Shown here: positions 17,150-27,275 of the stretch, piece after piece
Position numbering within the stretch: the stretch's first letter is position 1
Layout: every line of letters starts with the position of its first letter
NCBI RefSeq assembly: GCF_037811135.1
Contig: NZ_CP149130.1
Location: forward strand, 3,220,501 to 3,284,500
Origin: Aeromonas rivipollensis
GTDB lineage: Bacteria; Pseudomonadota; Gammaproteobacteria; Enterobacterales; Aeromonadaceae
Direction of reading: 5' to 3'
Length of the DNA: 64,000 nt
The notes under the pieces: generated by a model
Told to the model about the DNA's origin: nothing
The model's database searches: none
The model's input: the letters and a program-made list of their open reading frames with translations, nothing else
Program-made: the position numbers and the translations under genes

Positions 17150-19771
17150 TCAGGACTTCTTCGCCTTAGCCAGGCTCTCCTGCCACTTCCCATTGTCGTA
17201 ATGGGCGGTCCAGCCCGTTGCCTTGCCGTTCACCTCCGTCATCACGTACTGCTCCTTGCTCTTGCGGCTGAAGCGCACCACGGATGCGTTACCGTCAGGA
17301 TCTGACGCCGGGGCGTCGGCCAGGTACTGATGCTTGGGCGAGAGGCGGTCGCGGAAGCGCTTGAGCTCCTCCACTAGTGGCGCACGAGTCTCACGGGATT
17401 TCGGGAAGTTGCTGGCGGCGAGGAAGAGACCGGCCGCCCCGTCACGCAGCACGAAGTGGGCGTCGGACTGGGTGCACTTGAGCTCGGGCAGCGGCACCGG
17501 ATCTTCCTTCGGCGGCGCTATGTCACCGTTTTTCAGGATCTTGCGGGTGTTCTTGCAGGTCTCGTTGGTGCAACCCATGTACTTGCCGAAGCGGCCGTTC
17601 TTGAGCTGCATCTCGGAGCCGCAGCGATCGCATTCGATGCTCGGCCCTTCGTAGCCCTTGAGCTTGAACTGGCCCTGCTCGATTTCGTAGCCGTCGCAGT
17701 CCGGGTTGCGACCGCAGACGTGCAACTTGCGGCTGTCGTCGATGATATAGGCATCCATGGCGGTGCCGCAGACGCCGCAGCGGTGCTTGGCGCGCAGCGC
17801 CTCGGTTTCCGCCTCGTCACCGTCGGTGGCGGAGACGAACTCGTCCGCACTGACCAGGTTGATGGTCTTCTTGCAGCGCTCTTTCGGCGGCAGGGCATAG
17901 CCGGAGCAGCCGAGGAAGACCCCGGTGGTGGCGGTGCGAATGCCCATCTTGCGGCCGCAGTCCGGGCAGTCGATGTCGGTCAGCACCATCTGGTTGGCAC
18001 GCATGCCCCCCTCTTCCGCCGGCTTGTCGGCCTGCTCCAGCTCCTGGGTAAACTCGGCGTAAAAGGCGTCCAGCACCTTCTTCCACTCCAGGCTGCCTTC
18101 GGCGATGCCATCGAGCTTGTCTTCCATCTTGGCGGTGAACTCGTAGTTCATCAGCTCGACGAAATTTTCCACCAGACGGTCGGTGACGATCTCACCCATC
18201 TTCTCGGCGAAGAAGCGGCGGCTCTCGACCCGCACATAGCCGCGATCGACGATGGTGGAGATGATGGAGGCGTAGGTGGACGGGCGGCCGATGCCGCGTT
18301 TTTCCAGCTCGCGCACCAGGGCCGCTTCGGTGAAGCGGGCGGGCGGCTTGGTGAAGTGCTGACGGGGATCCAGCTTGACCAGCTTCAGGATCTCGCCGAC
18401 GGTCACCGCCGGCAACTGGTTGTCTTCTCCCTTGCGACCCATGGGCGGCAGGGCCTTGGTCCAACCGGCGAAGCGCAGGGTGCGACCGCGGGCCTTGAGC
18501 TCGAACTCGCCCGCCTTGACGGTCAGGGTGGAGGAGTCGTACTGGGCCGGGGTCATCTGGCAGGCCACAAACTGGCGCCAGATGAGGTCATAGAGCCGCA
18601 TGGCATCCGGCTCCATCCCTTCCAGCATCTCGGCAGTCACCAGCACGTTGGAGGGACGGATCGCCTCGTGGGCCTCCTGGGCGCCTGCCTTGGAGCCATA
18701 GAGCGTCGGCTCGGCCGGCAGGTAGGCAGCGCCATACTGCTCGCCGATATATTCGCGCACCGCCTCGACCGCCTCTTTGCTGAGGTTGGTGGAGTCGGTA
18801 CGCATGTAGGTGATGTAACCCGCTTCATAGAGACGCTGGGCCATCATCATGGTCTTCTTGACCCCGAAGCTCAGTCGGGTGGAAGCCGCCTGCTGCAGGG
18901 TGGAGGTGATGAAGGGGGCGGATGGCTTGGAGCCGGTCGGCTTGTCTTCCCGGTTCACCACCTTGTAGTCGACCCCTTCCAGGGCGGCCACGGCGGCGAA
19001 GGTCTCGGCCTGGGTCACCGGCTTGAAATCGACGCCGTTGCGGCTGACCACTTCCATCCGCAGATCGGCCTTGTCACCGGTCAGCAGGTCGGCGTTGAGA
19101 TCCCAGAACTCAACCGGCACGAAGGCCTTGATCTCGCGCTCTTTATCGACGATGAGGCGCACAGCGACAGACTGCACCCGGCCGGCGGAGAGACCGCGGG
19201 CCAGCTTCTTCCACAGCAGTGGGGAGACCATGTAGCCCACCACCCGGTCAAGGAAGCGACGAGCCTGCTGGGCGTTGACGCGATGGATGTTCAGATCGGA
19301 CGGCTGGGCAAAGGCCTCCTGGATGGCGGTCTTGGTGATCTCGTTGAACACCACCCGCTTGTAGCGGCTGTCATCACCGCCGATGATCTCGCGCAGGTGC
19401 CAGGCGATCGCCTCTCCTTCTCTGTCCAAGTCGGTTGCGAGATAGATGGTGTCGGCCTTCTCGGCCAGACTCTGCAACTCGCTGACCACTTTCTCCTTGC
19501 CGGGCAAAATCTGGTAGTTGGCCTGCCAGCCTGCGGTCGGGTTGATCCCCATCCTGGAGAACAGGGCGTTGCGATCCTTGGCCGCCTTCTCGGATTCGCT
19601 GAGCTTGATGCCGCGAATGACAGGTTTTTTGGGCTCTGTGCTGGCGCTGCCGCTGGTCGGCAGATCGCGCACGTGACCGACGCTGGATTTCACCACGTAG
19701 TCCTTGCCCAAATATTTGTTGATGGTCTTGGCCTTGGCCGGAGACTCCACTATGACCAGTGATTTGCCCAT
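17150..19771 (-). CDS. topA: DNA topoisomerase I (omega protein)
   Basis: An 873-residue type IA topoisomerase that relaxes negative supercoils. The N-terminal TOPRIM domain begins [12 protein letters not shown], with the acidic triad D-x-D-x-E in [10 protein letters not shown] at about 113-121. The active-site tyrosine is Y322 in the TYMRTDST motif. The C-terminal region has three four-cysteine zinc ribbons, the first two with unusual spacing ([24 protein letters not shown]), followed by a basic tail. Length matches gammaproteobacterial TopA. In E. coli it lies next to sohB and yciK; here astB lies between them. Confidence 0.97.
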   Translation of the reverse strand: MGKSLVIVESPAKAKTINKYLGKDYVVKSSVGHVRDLPTSGSASTEPKKPVIRGIKLSESEKAAKDRNALFSRMGINPTAGWQANYQILPGKEKVVSELQSLAEKADTIYLATDLDREGEAIAWHLREIIGGDDSRYKRVVFNEITKTAIQEAFAQPSDLNIHRVNAQQARRFLDRVVGYMVSPLLWKKLARGLSAGRVQSVAVRLIVDKEREIKAFVPVEFWDLNADLLTGDKADLRMEVVSRNGVDFKPVTQAETFAAVAALEGVDYKVVNREDKPTGSKPSAPFITSTLQQAASTRLSFGVKKTMMMAQRLYEAGYITYMRTDSTNLSKEAVEAVREYIGEQYGAAYLPAEPTLYGSKAGAQEAHEAIRPSNVLVTAEMLEGMEPDAMRLYDLIWRQFVACQMTPAQYDSSTLTVKAGEFELKARGRTLRFAGWTKALPPMGRKGEDNQLPAVTVGEILKLVKLDPRQHFTKPPARFTEAALVRELEKRGIGRPSTYASIISTIVDRGYVRVESRRFFAEKMGEIVTDRLVENFVELMNYEFTAKMEDKLDGIAEGSLEWKKVLDAFYAEFTQELEQADKPAEEGGMRANQMVLTDIDCPDCGRKMGIRTATTGVFLGCSGYALPPKERCKKTINLVSADEFVSATDGDEAETEALRAKHRCGVCGTAMDAYIIDDSRKLHVCGRNPDCDGYEIEQGQFKLKGYEGPSIECDRCGSEMQLKNGRFGKYMGCTNETCKNTRKILKNGDIAPPKEDPVPLPELKCTQSDAHFVLRDGAAGLFLAASNFPKSRETRAPLVEELKRFRDRLSPKHQYLADAPASDPDGNASVVRFSRKSKEQYVMTEVNGKATGWTAHYDNGKWQESLAKAKKS

Positions 19772-20131
19772 GCTGTAACTATTATCCTCATTGCACCCGA
19801 CGGGGTTGGCGTGCGGTTTTGTGGGGCTGTATAAGAGATTTGACGGGAAAAAGCAATCTTGTGAACAAATTTGCCATGCAGCCCGAACCGCCTTGCTTCT
19901 TTATTTATTAATGCGAAGGGGACGCGCGGGAAGCAACCGCTTTTTTGTTTTTATGCTATATCCCCCCCTTTTTTAGATTGGAAATGACATATCCAGCCAC
20001 CCCCGTCACATAAAAAACCACCTTGGTTATCAGCTTGTTACAAAGGATGAAATCTCTTTATAATGGCCGCACGCCGCAGCTTTGTGCGCGGAAGGAACCG
20101 CTCCCCATATAAAAATCGAAAGGATGTAGTC
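19772..20131. promoter_or_regulatory. Divergent topA/astB control region with an astB promoter candidate
   Basis: A 360-base gap between divergent genes, AT-rich around 19850-20060. On the plus strand TTGTTA (20035-20040) and TATAAT (20059-20064) are 18 bases apart, a good sigma-70 promoter for astB with a leader of about 60 bases. The topA side is not resolved. Confidence 0.45.
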
Positions 20132-21469
20132 ATGAAGCACTTCGAGGTCAACTTCGACGGCCTGGTCGGCCCCACCCACAACTATGCCGGCCTCTCCTAT
20201 GGCAATGTGGCGTCCCAAAGCAACGCCAAGGAAGCGTCCAATCCGAAGGAGGCCGCCAAGCAAGGGCTGCGCAAGATGAAGGCGCTGACCGAGCTCGGCA
20301 TGACGCAAGGGGTGCTGGCGCCCCAGGAGCGGCCGGATCTCGCCACCCTGCGCCGCCTCGGCTTCACCGGCAACGATGCCAGCGTCCTGGCCCAGGCCGC
20401 GAAACAGGCCCCCGCCGTGCTGGCCGCCTGTTACTCCGCCTCCAGCATGTGGACCGCCAACGCCGCCACCGTCTCACCGAGCGCCGACACCCAGGATGGC
20501 CGCATTCACTTCACCCCCGCCAACCTGACCAACAAGTTCCACCGCTCCCTGGAGCCCGAAGTGACAGGCCGCATCCTGCGCGCCGTGTTCAACAACGATC
20601 GTCACTTCAGCCACCATCAGCACCTGCCGGAGAACGACCACTTCGGTGACGAGGGGGCCGCCAACCACACCCGTCTGTGCCGCGCCTACGGCGAGGCCGG
20701 GGTCGAGCTGTTCGTCTATGGCCGCAGCGCCTTCGACGTCTCCCAGCCCGCCCCCAAGCGCTATCCGGCCCGCCAGACCCTGGAGGCCAGCCAGGCCATT
20801 GCCCGCCTGCATGGACTCGGGGAAGAGAGCGCCGTCTTCATCCAGCAAAACCCGGACGTGATCGATCAGGGGGTGTTCCACAACGACGTGATAGCGGTGG
20901 GCAACCAGAACGTGCTCTTCTTCCACCAGCAGGCCTTCCTCCATACCGAGGCGGCCCTGGCCGAGGTGCGCACCAAGTTCGGCGAGGGGGAGCTGCACTT
21001 TATCGAGGTGCCGACCAATGAGGTGTCGGTACAGGATGCGGTGAAATCCTATCTGTTCAACACCCAGATCCTGACCCTGCCGAGCGGCGAGATGGCGATC
21101 ATCGCCCCCACCGAGTGCCGCGACAATCCGGCGGTCTCTGCCTATCTGGCCAAGCTGGTGACCCTGGGCACCCCCATCAAGGGAGTGCACTTCATGGACG
21201 TGAAGCAGAGCATGAAGAACGGCGGCGGCCCCGCCTGCCTGCGACTGCGGGTTGCCATGAACGACGCCGAGCTGGCGGCGGTCAACCCGGCCTGCCTCAT
21301 CAACGACAGCCAGTTTGTCCGTCTGGACAACTGGGTCGAGCGCCACTACCGCGACAGCCTGTCGCTGGACGATCTGCGCGACCCTTCCCTGGTGCTGGAG
21401 ACCCGCACCGCTCTGGACGAGCTGACCCAGATCCTGAAGCTGGGATCCGTCTACCCCTTCCAGCGCTGA
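20132..21469 (+). CDS. astB: N-succinylarginine dihydrolase
   Basis: AstB hydrolyses N2-succinylarginine to succinylornithine, CO2 and ammonia, the second step of the arginine succinyltransferase pathway. The 445-residue protein begins with the family hallmark [19 protein letters not shown]. It carries HHQHLPEND and the C-terminal active-site region [13 protein letters not shown], where the cysteine is the nucleophile. The ATG at 20132 follows AAAGGATG, and length agrees with E. coli AstB. No other ast genes are in the window, so it is detached from astC, astA, astD and astE. It ends at a bidirectional terminator shared with sohB. Confidence 0.96.
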   Translation: MKHFEVNFDGLVGPTHNYAGLSYGNVASQSNAKEASNPKEAAKQGLRKMKALTELGMTQGVLAPQERPDLATLRRLGFTGNDASVLAQAAKQAPAVLAACYSASSMWTANAATVSPSADTQDGRIHFTPANLTNKFHRSLEPEVTGRILRAVFNNDRHFSHHQHLPENDHFGDEGAANHTRLCRAYGEAGVELFVYGRSAFDVSQPAPKRYPARQTLEASQAIARLHGLGEESAVFIQQNPDVIDQGVFHNDVIAVGNQNVLFFHQQAFLHTEAALAEVRTKFGEGELHFIEVPTNEVSVQDAVKSYLFNTQILTLPSGEMAIIAPTECRDNPAVSAYLAKLVTLGTPIKGVHFMDVKQSMKNGGGPACLRLRVAMNDAELAAVNPACLINDSQFVRLDNWVERHYRDSLSLDDLRDPSLVLETRTALDELTQILKLGSVYPFQR

Positions 21470-21487
21470 GACGCAGGAGAGACGGGA

Positions 21488-21518
21488 TCAAAAAAGCCGG
21501 GCTCCTGCCCGGCTTTTT
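21488..21518. terminator. Bidirectional terminator between astB and sohB
   Basis: GCCGGGC (21496-21502) pairs with GCCCGGC (21507-21513), flanked by an A-run and T5. Confidence 0.88.
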
Positions 21519-21542
21519 CATGTCGATGTCGACGGCAAGACC

Positions 21543-22550
21543 TCAGCGCCAGGGGCTCTGCTGCCACAGGCGACCGAGAGCCCCCTCCAGCGCCTGGGCC
21601 CCCTGCTGACCCAGCCGCTGGGTCAGGCTCTTTGGCTTGCGGTAGCTGATGCCGACCACCTTGTGGTGGCTGGCCTGGGCCAGCAGGTAGTCATCGCTGG
21701 TGCAGAGCGCATCCACCAGACCAAGCTGCTTGGCCTGGCTCGCCAGCCAGTGCTCGCCGGTAGTGACGCTTTCTATGTCGAGGTTGGGTCTGTGCTCGGC
21801 CACGAACCCCTTGAAACGCTCGTGGATGGCCGCCAGCTCCTCGCGAAACTTCTCCCGCCCCAGATCGTCGTTCTCGCCGAACATGGTGATGGTGCGCTTG
21901 TACTGGCCCGCGGTGTGCATCTCGAACTCGATGTCGTGCTTTTTCAGGAGTTTGTTGAAGTTCGGCAGCTGGGCAATAACGCCTATGGAGCCGACGATGG
22001 CAAAGGGGGCCGCCAGTATCTTGTCCGCCACGCAGGCCATCATGTAGCCGCCGCTCGCCGCCACCTTGTCGATGGCCACCGTCAGCGTGATGTCCTTGTC
22101 ACGCAGGCGCTGCAGCTGGGAGGCCGCCAGGCCATAGCCGTGCACCACGCCGCCGCCGGACTCGAGGCGCAGCAGCACCTCGTCCCCGGGCCGGGCGACC
22201 CCAATCACGGCGCTCACCTCTTCCCGCAGGGAGGCCACCTCCCTGGCGTCCATGCTGCCGTGAAAATCGAGCACAAAGAGCCGGCTGCGCTCGTCCTCGC
22301 TCTTGGCGCGCACCTTCTCTTCGGCCTTGCGCGCCTTGTCCATCTGCTTGCGCTCGGCCTTGCCGGCCAGGGCCGATTGCAGCTGATGACGCCCCTGCTC
22401 CAGCTCCCGGGAGAGATCGGTCACCACCAGCTCCCCCTTGCGGGCCCTGGGCTGACGGCTGCTCACCACCATCAGGACGACGGCGCCTATGGCCAGCAGT
22501 AAGGTGAGGGTCTTGGCCAGAAACAGGCCGTATTCGGTCAAAAATGCCAC
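21543..22550 (-). CDS. sohB: Inner-membrane S49 peptidase SohB
   Basis: A 335-residue member of the signal-peptide-peptidase A family. An N-terminal transmembrane helix at about residues 10-28 (LTLLLAIGAVVLMVV) is followed by a charged linker and the S49 protease domain. The nucleophilic serine lies in KVAASGGYMMA. The start is taken as GTG at 22550, because GGAG lies at ideal spacing and E. coli SohB begins at the same place (FLTEYGLFLAK). The longer frame upstream is not homologous. It is divergent from yciK, as in enterobacteria. Confidence 0.93.
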   Translation of the reverse strand: MAFLTEYGLFLAKTLTLLLAIGAVVLMVVSSRQPRARKGELVVTDLSRELEQGRHQLQSALAGKAERKQMDKARKAEEKVRAKSEDERSRLFVLDFHGSMDAREVASLREEVSAVIGVARPGDEVLLRLESGGGVVHGYGLAASQLQRLRDKDITLTVAIDKVAASGGYMMACVADKILAAPFAIVGSIGVIAQLPNFNKLLKKHDIEFEMHTAGQYKRTITMFGENDDLGREKFREELAAIHERFKGFVAEHRPNLDIESVTTGEHWLASQAKQLGLVDALCTSDDYLLAQASHHKVVGISYRKPKSLTQRLGQQGAQALEGALGRLWQQSPWR

Positions 22551-22774
22551 TTGATGCTCCGCGCTATGTTCGGTTTTTTCACATAGTAAGGAGTTTGGCG
22601 GTATGGTGCAAAAACTCTGCCATGGGCCAGGGGCAGACAGCGCCAATTCACGCTACCGCCCTGTTTTCTTCACATTTTTGCCGTCTCATACTGGTCAACG
22701 GCAGGGCCGGATCAGTACACTTGCCTCCTCTATGGTCGCGCCCATCCCTCACGGATTTGTTAACAGGAGTGCAC

Positions 22775-23530
22775 ATGCTCGATTATCAGGCCCCCCGGGA
22801 TCTGCTCAAGGACAAGGTCATTCTGGTAACGGGTGCCGGTGACGGCATCGGCCGCGAAGCGGCGCTCACCTATGCCGCCCACGGCGCTACAGTAGTGCTG
22901 CTCGGTCGCACCAGCGCCAAGCTCGAGGCGGTCTACGACCAGATAGAGGCGGCCGGTCACCCCCTGCCCGCCATAGTCCCTGTCGATCTGAAAGGGGGCA
23001 CCGCCGCTCACTACCGCGGTATGGCCGAGACCTTCGCCCAGCAGTTCGGTCGCCTCGACGGCGTGCTGTTCAATGCCGGTCTGCTCGGCACCCTCTCCCC
23101 CTTCGAGCACATCCAGGAGAAGGAGTGGGACGAGGTGATGCAGGTCAACGTCAAATCCGAATTCCTGCTGACCCAGGCCCTGTTGCCCCTGATCCGCCAG
23201 ACCGCCAAGGAGCACGGCGAGGCCTCCATCGTCTACACCTCCTCCAGCGTGGGCCGAAAAGGGCGCGCCTACTGGGGCACCTATGCCATCTCCAAGTTCG
23301 CCGTCGAAGGCATGATGGAGGTGCTGGCGGACGAGCTGGAGAATACCGGGGTGCGGGTCAACAGCCTGAACCCGGGCGGCACCCGCACCAGGATGCGGGC
23401 CAGCGCCTTCCCGGCGGAAGACCCCCAGTTGCTGAAGACCCCGGCCGACCTGATGCCGCTTTATCTCTATCTGATGGGGCCGGACAGCCGTGGCAAGACA
23501 GGCCAGACCTTCGTGGCCCAGCCCAAATAA
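22775..23530 (+). CDS. yciK: SDR family oxidoreductase YciK
   Basis: A 251-residue short-chain dehydrogenase. The NAD(P)-binding glycine motif TGAGDGIG is at about residues 20-27, the NAG motif near 95, and the catalytic Tyr-x-x-x-Lys reads YAISK near 172, with the serine in YTSSSVG. The ATG at 22775 follows AGGAG. The sequence and position opposite sohB match E. coli yciK, whose substrate is still unknown. The reading frame continues upstream of 22775, but that part overlaps the sohB start region and is not conserved. Confidence 0.93.
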   Translation: MLDYQAPRDLLKDKVILVTGAGDGIGREAALTYAAHGATVVLLGRTSAKLEAVYDQIEAAGHPLPAIVPVDLKGGTAAHYRGMAETFAQQFGRLDGVLFNAGLLGTLSPFEHIQEKEWDEVMQVNVKSEFLLTQALLPLIRQTAKEHGEASIVYTSSSVGRKGRAYWGTYAISKFAVEGMMEVLADELENTGVRVNSLNPGGTRTRMRASAFPAEDPQLLKTPADLMPLYLYLMGPDSRGKTGQTFVAQPK

Positions 23531-23617
23531 ATCAACAAACTAACCAGGTGGGGTTAAAGTGAAGAGGGGCGCCAGTCGCGCCCTGTTGAATCCCATCGGC
23601 CCCTGACAGGTTGCACT

Positions 23618-24502
23618 ATGTTTCGTCCAAAGAGCACGTTTGAGCAATGGCGGATCTTCCAGGCCGTGGTGGACTGTGGCGGTTACGCCCAGGCCGCCGA
23701 GGCGCTGAACAAGAGCCAATCCTCCCTCAATCATGCGGTCGCCAAGCTGCAACAGAGCCTGGGGCTGGCCCTGCTGGAGGTGAGAGGGCGCAAGGCGGTG
23801 CTGACGCCGGCGGGGGAGATCTTCCTCAAGCGGGCCCGTCAGCTCAGCCAGCAGGTGGAAGAGCTGGAGAACCTGGCCAACAATCTGGAGCGCCAGTGGG
23901 AGCCGCAAATCAACCTCTATGTCTCCGCGCTGCAACCCAGAGAGCGGCTCTACCGGGCGCTGGCGCACTTCCATCCCCGCAGCCGGGGTTGCCGCATCAA
24001 TCTGCACGAACGGATCCATTGCCACTTCAATGCGCTCCAGGTGGGGGACTTGATGCTCTCAGAACACCTGCCCCACGATCGCACCGGCCTGCCGCTGGAC
24101 GAAGTCTGCCTGCTGCCGCTGTGCGCGGCCGGGCATCCCCTCGCCGGGCAAGAGGAGCCCATCACGGCCGAGCTGCTCGCCAGCCATAACCAGATAAGCC
24201 TGCACCCGCCCATCCACCGCTCGGTGGACTGGAACGACGCGGACGACACCGGCTGGAAGGCGACCCACTATCACGAGGTGCTCAGCATGGTGCGCCTCGG
24301 CCTCGGCTACGCCTGGGTACCTGGCCACCTGGTGCGGGAGGAGCTCGCCAGCGGCGCCCTGGTGCAGCTCGATCTGGCCGGCGGCAGCGAGCGCTACCTC
24401 TACACCTACCTGCTCACTCTCTCCACCGATGCCCTGGGCCCGGCGGCCGAGCTGCTGCTGCGCTGCCTGCGCAACGAATACCAGGCCGACAACGGCAAGT
24501 AA
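23618..24502 (+). CDS. LysR family transcriptional regulator
   Basis: A 294-residue LysR-type regulator. The N-terminal winged helix-turn-helix is at about residues 8-66 (GGYAQAAEALNKSQSSLNHAVAKLQ), followed by the LysR effector-binding domain. It has its own start 87 bases after yciK on the same strand, so it may be cotranscribed. It is convergent with the MFS gene downstream and has no divergent partner to suggest a target. The C-terminal domain is rather short. Effector unknown. Confidence 0.88.
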   Translation: MFRPKSTFEQWRIFQAVVDCGGYAQAAEALNKSQSSLNHAVAKLQQSLGLALLEVRGRKAVLTPAGEIFLKRARQLSQQVEELENLANNLERQWEPQINLYVSALQPRERLYRALAHFHPRSRGCRINLHERIHCHFNALQVGDLMLSEHLPHDRTGLPLDEVCLLPLCAAGHPLAGQEEPITAELLASHNQISLHPPIHRSVDWNDADDTGWKATHYHEVLSMVRLGLGYAWVPGHLVREELASGALVQLDLAGGSERYLYTYLLTLSTDALGPAAELLLRCLRNEYQADNGK

Positions 24503-24576
24503 TGCTCCGCCGGCCTCCGCGGCCGGCCCCTGCTTATCCCGCCGGCGTCAATGCCGTGGCGACCGCCATGGGCGCC

Positions 24577-25749
24577 TCACACATTGGGCACCCGCCAGCA
24601 AGCGGCCAGTGCGGCCAGCGCCAATGCGGTGGCCACCATGAATACCCCGTGAAAACTCCAGATCTCCGCCACTGTGCCGGCGATGGCGCCCGCCATGATG
24701 GAGCCGGTGCGGATGCTGTTGGCAAACAGGGTGGTCGCGACCCCGGCCCGACCCGGCATCAGATCCTGGAAATAGGACATGCCAATGCCGGCGACAATGC
24801 CGATGAAGATGGCGTTGAGCAGTTGCAGCGCGATGAGGGCCCCCTGGCTCGACAGTGTCACCAGGCCGGCGTAGAACCCCACCCCGGCCAGCACCGCCAG
24901 CAGCATCATGGGCCGCTTGCCGAAGCGCCGGGTGTAGTAACCCGCCAGCAGCATGAAGGGGATCTCCAGGGCCGCCGCCGTGCCCATCAAGATACCGGCC
25001 AGCTTCTCCTCCAGCCCCAGCTCGCGGGTGATGTAGAGCGGCATGTTGATGAGGTACATGCTGTTGCAGGTCCACATCAGGGTGGAGGCGATGAAAAGCG
25101 CCCGTACCGAGGGATCTCGCCAGCTGCTGACCCGCTCCCCCCCGCCATGGCTGCTCGGCAGCGGCAGGGAGGGCAGCCAGCGCCAGACCACCAGGGCGCA
25201 GACCAGATAAGCCAGGGCGGAAGCCAGATACATCACCTCGAAGCCGTAGCCGATGGCGAGCGCGAAGGCGGCCGGCGGCCCTATCACCCAGGCCAGGGAG
25301 AACTGGGCCCGCAGCACCGAGCTGAACATGTCCGCCCGTTTGTTGCGGCTGTCGGCGTATTCGCGCGCCAGGGCAAACAGCTGGGGGCTGGCGGTGGCGG
25401 TCAGGCTCGCCAGCACCACCCCCAGGCTCACCAGCAGCCAGTATTGCCGGTTCCAGGCAAACAGCAGGGAGAGCACTATGCCGGCGACACAGCAGCGCAG
25501 GATCAGCTGCTTGCGATCCCCTCCGTTGTCGGAGCGATGGCCGAGCCACTGGCTGATGAGGATGCCGATCACCGCATTGACGGTGTAGAAGAGCCCGACC
25601 AGGAAGGGGCGCACCTGCACCTCTTCGGCCAGAAACAGGCTCAGGGTGGGCACCTGGAGTGCCACCGCCACCCCGGTCATGAAGGTCACGGCGAGGAAAG
25701 AGAGAGAGACGGGATCCGGCCTCTTGCGGGCAGCACTCAGCAAACTCAT
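24577..25749 (-). CDS. MFS sugar-efflux-type transporter (SetA/SetB-like)
   Basis: A 390-residue major facilitator protein with 12 predicted helices in two halves. The first half begins FLAVTFMTGVAVALQVPTLS and contains the loop QWLGHRSDNGGDRK, both typical of the Set sugar efflux family, which exports glucosides and some drugs. The inference is to the Set subgroup rather than to a specific substrate. It is convergent with a LysR gene and divergent from malY with about 160 bases between starts. No terminator with a T-run is seen at its 3' end, only a GC-rich inverted repeat near 24510-24528. Confidence 0.85.
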   Translation of the reverse strand: MSLLSAARKRPDPVSLSFLAVTFMTGVAVALQVPTLSLFLAEEVQVRPFLVGLFYTVNAVIGILISQWLGHRSDNGGDRKQLILRCCVAGIVLSLLFAWNRQYWLLVSLGVVLASLTATASPQLFALAREYADSRNKRADMFSSVLRAQFSLAWVIGPPAAFALAIGYGFEVMYLASALAYLVCALVVWRWLPSLPLPSSHGGGERVSSWRDPSVRALFIASTLMWTCNSMYLINMPLYITRELGLEEKLAGILMGTAAALEIPFMLLAGYYTRRFGKRPMMLLAVLAGVGFYAGLVTLSSQGALIALQLLNAIFIGIVAGIGMSYFQDLMPGRAGVATTLFANSIRTGSIMAGAIAGTVAEIWSFHGVFMVATALALAALAACWRVPNV

Positions 25750-25911
25750 AGAGATACCATTGATATGGAAGAGAAAAGGAAGCCAGAAGCCGGCGGATGT
25801 ACAGTATGACGGCGATTATTTTATGCGATTATCAACAGCCACCTCAAGGCTTGCGAGGCCAGGTCCAAGTCCGTACATTGGTAAACCCTCTGGCCAGTAC
25901 AAGGATTTCAC

Positions 25912-27054
25912 ATGTTTGATTTTGATCGGGAGATAGATCGCAGCGGCACCATGAGCCTGAAGTGGGACAAGTACAAGGGTCAGGATGTACTGCCCATGTG
26001 GGTAGCCGACACCGACTTCGCCTCGCCTCCCGCCGTCATCGAGGCCCTCACCGCGCGGGTGGCCCACGGCATCTTCGGCTATTCCCGCCCCTCCCCCCGG
26101 CTGATCGAACTCATCATCACCCGTCTGCAGCAGCGCTATGGCTGGACCATATCCCCGGAGTGGCTGGTCTTCCTGCCGGGGGTGGTGCCCGGTCTGAACC
26201 TCGCCTGCAAGGCCTGGAGCCAGCACGGCCGTGGCATCATCACCCCCAAGCCGGTCTATTACCCCTTCCTGCAGGCGCCTGGCTTCAACGATCGCCCCCT
26301 GCTGACCGTCCCCATGATGGAGGAGGCCGGGCGCTGGGTGCTGGATCTGGAGGAGCTGGAGCGCCAGGCCCCCTCCGCAGACCTGCTGCTGCTGTGCAAC
26401 CCGCAGAATCCGGGGGGCACCGTCTTCACTCGCGAGGAGCTGCTCGCCATCGACGCCATCGCCGAGCGCCACAACCTGGTTGTCTGCTCGGATGAGATCC
26501 ACTGCGATCTGCTGCTGGACAAGGATGCCCGCCACATTCCCTACGGCGCCCTGAGCCCGTCGGCCGCCGAGCGCTCTGCCGTCATGATGGCGCCGAGCAA
26601 GACCTTCAACATCGCCGGCCTGTGCTGCTCCTTCGCCGTGATCCCCAACGCCCGCCTGCGGCTCAAGCTGCAACAGGCGATGCGCGGCATCAGCGCCGAC
26701 GTCAACCTGCTGGGCTTCGTCGCCGCCGAGGCGGCCTACGAGAGCGGCGAGCAGTGGCTCAGTGAACAGCTCGACTATCTGAGGGCCAACCTGACCCTGA
26801 TCGAGCAGGCTGTGTCCCGCTGGCCCGGCGTCAAGCTGGCAAGGAATCAGGCGACCTATCTCGCCTGGATCGATGTGAGCGCCCTCGGGCTGGATGATCC
26901 CGTCGCCTTCTTCGAGCAGGCGGGGGTCGGTCTCTCCCCGGGCGCCCAGTTTGGCAATGGCCAGTTCGTGCGCCTCAACTTTGGCTGCACCAGGGCTCGT
27001 CTCACCCAAGCCTTGTCGCGCATGGAAAAGGCCATTCTCCAGCGCACCGCCTGA
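25912..27054 (+). CDS. malY: MalY/PatB family PLP-dependent cystathionine beta-lyase
   Basis: A 380-residue fold-type I PLP enzyme of the MalY/PatB subgroup. The PLP lysine lies in APSKTFNIAG near residue 227. The aspartate that pairs with the pyridine nitrogen is in SDEIHCDL, and PQNPGGTVF precedes it. These enzymes cleave C-S bonds in cystathionine and related thioethers. E. coli MalY additionally represses MalT, which cannot be inferred here. The start at 25912 overlaps no other gene and begins FDFDREIDRSGTMSLKWDKY, matching family N-termini. The last 78 bases are copied immediately downstream. Confidence 0.92.
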   Translation: MFDFDREIDRSGTMSLKWDKYKGQDVLPMWVADTDFASPPAVIEALTARVAHGIFGYSRPSPRLIELIITRLQQRYGWTISPEWLVFLPGVVPGLNLACKAWSQHGRGIITPKPVYYPFLQAPGFNDRPLLTVPMMEEAGRWVLDLEELERQAPSADLLLLCNPQNPGGTVFTREELLAIDAIAERHNLVVCSDEIHCDLLLDKDARHIPYGALSPSAAERSAVMMAPSKTFNIAGLCCSFAVIPNARLRLKLQQAMRGISADVNLLGFVAAEAAYESGEQWLSEQLDYLRANLTLIEQAVSRWPGVKLARNQATYLAWIDVSALGLDDPVAFFEQAGVGLSPGAQFGNGQFVRLNFGCTRARLTQALSRMEKAILQRTA

Positions 27055-27071
27055 CAAGGAACGCGCGCTCC

Positions 27072-27149
27072 AACGCTGGCTGCACCAGGGCTCGCCTCAC
27101 CCAAGCCTTGGCGCGCATGGAGAAGGCCATTCTCCAGCGCCGCGCCTGA
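27072..27149 (+). pseudogene. Tandem copy of the malY 3' end
   Basis: A 78-base copy of the last 26 codons of malY including TGA, offset by 95 bases and without indels. Differences are F to A, S to A, T to R and two synonymous changes. The frame and stop are kept, but there is no start codon in front. A shorter, degenerate third copy may follow at 27172-27203, where MVKAIQVHI plus stop resembles MEKAILQRTA plus stop. Confidence 0.85.
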
Positions 27150-27193
27150 CAAGGTCCCACCCCCTTGACGGGAATGGTGAAAGCCATTCAGGT

Positions 27194-27219
27194 TCACATC
27201 TGATATAGATAAGATGTGA
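27194..27219. promoter_or_regulatory. Inverted repeat of unknown function
   Basis: TCACATCT and AGATGTGA flank a 10-base AT-rich centre. It could be an operator or a hairpin just ahead of the malY terminator; the half-sites are in the opposite orientation to a CRP site. Confidence 0.4.
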
Positions 27220-27228
27220 CTCATGACG

Positions 27229-27254
27229 GGATGAGCCTGGCTCATCCTTTTTTT
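27229..27254 (+). terminator. Terminator between malY and the TAXI gene
   Basis: GGATGAG pairs with CTCATCC around a 5-base loop, followed by T7. It ends only 21 bases before the TAXI start codon. Confidence 0.85.
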
Positions 27255-27275
27255 CAGCCATTGTTCCGGTTCACT

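Noticed and set aside
17456-19762. 768-codon ORF opposite topA
   Set aside because: It is an antisense frame of a high-GC gene, with no domains.
22544-22774. 77-codon N-terminal extension of YciK
   Set aside because: It overlaps the sohB start and its ribosome-binding site; ATG 22775 has AGGAG and matches YciK.
27194-27219. CRP site before the TAXI gene
   Set aside because: The half-sites are TCACA then TGTGA, the reverse of the CRP arrangement, with a 10-base spacer.
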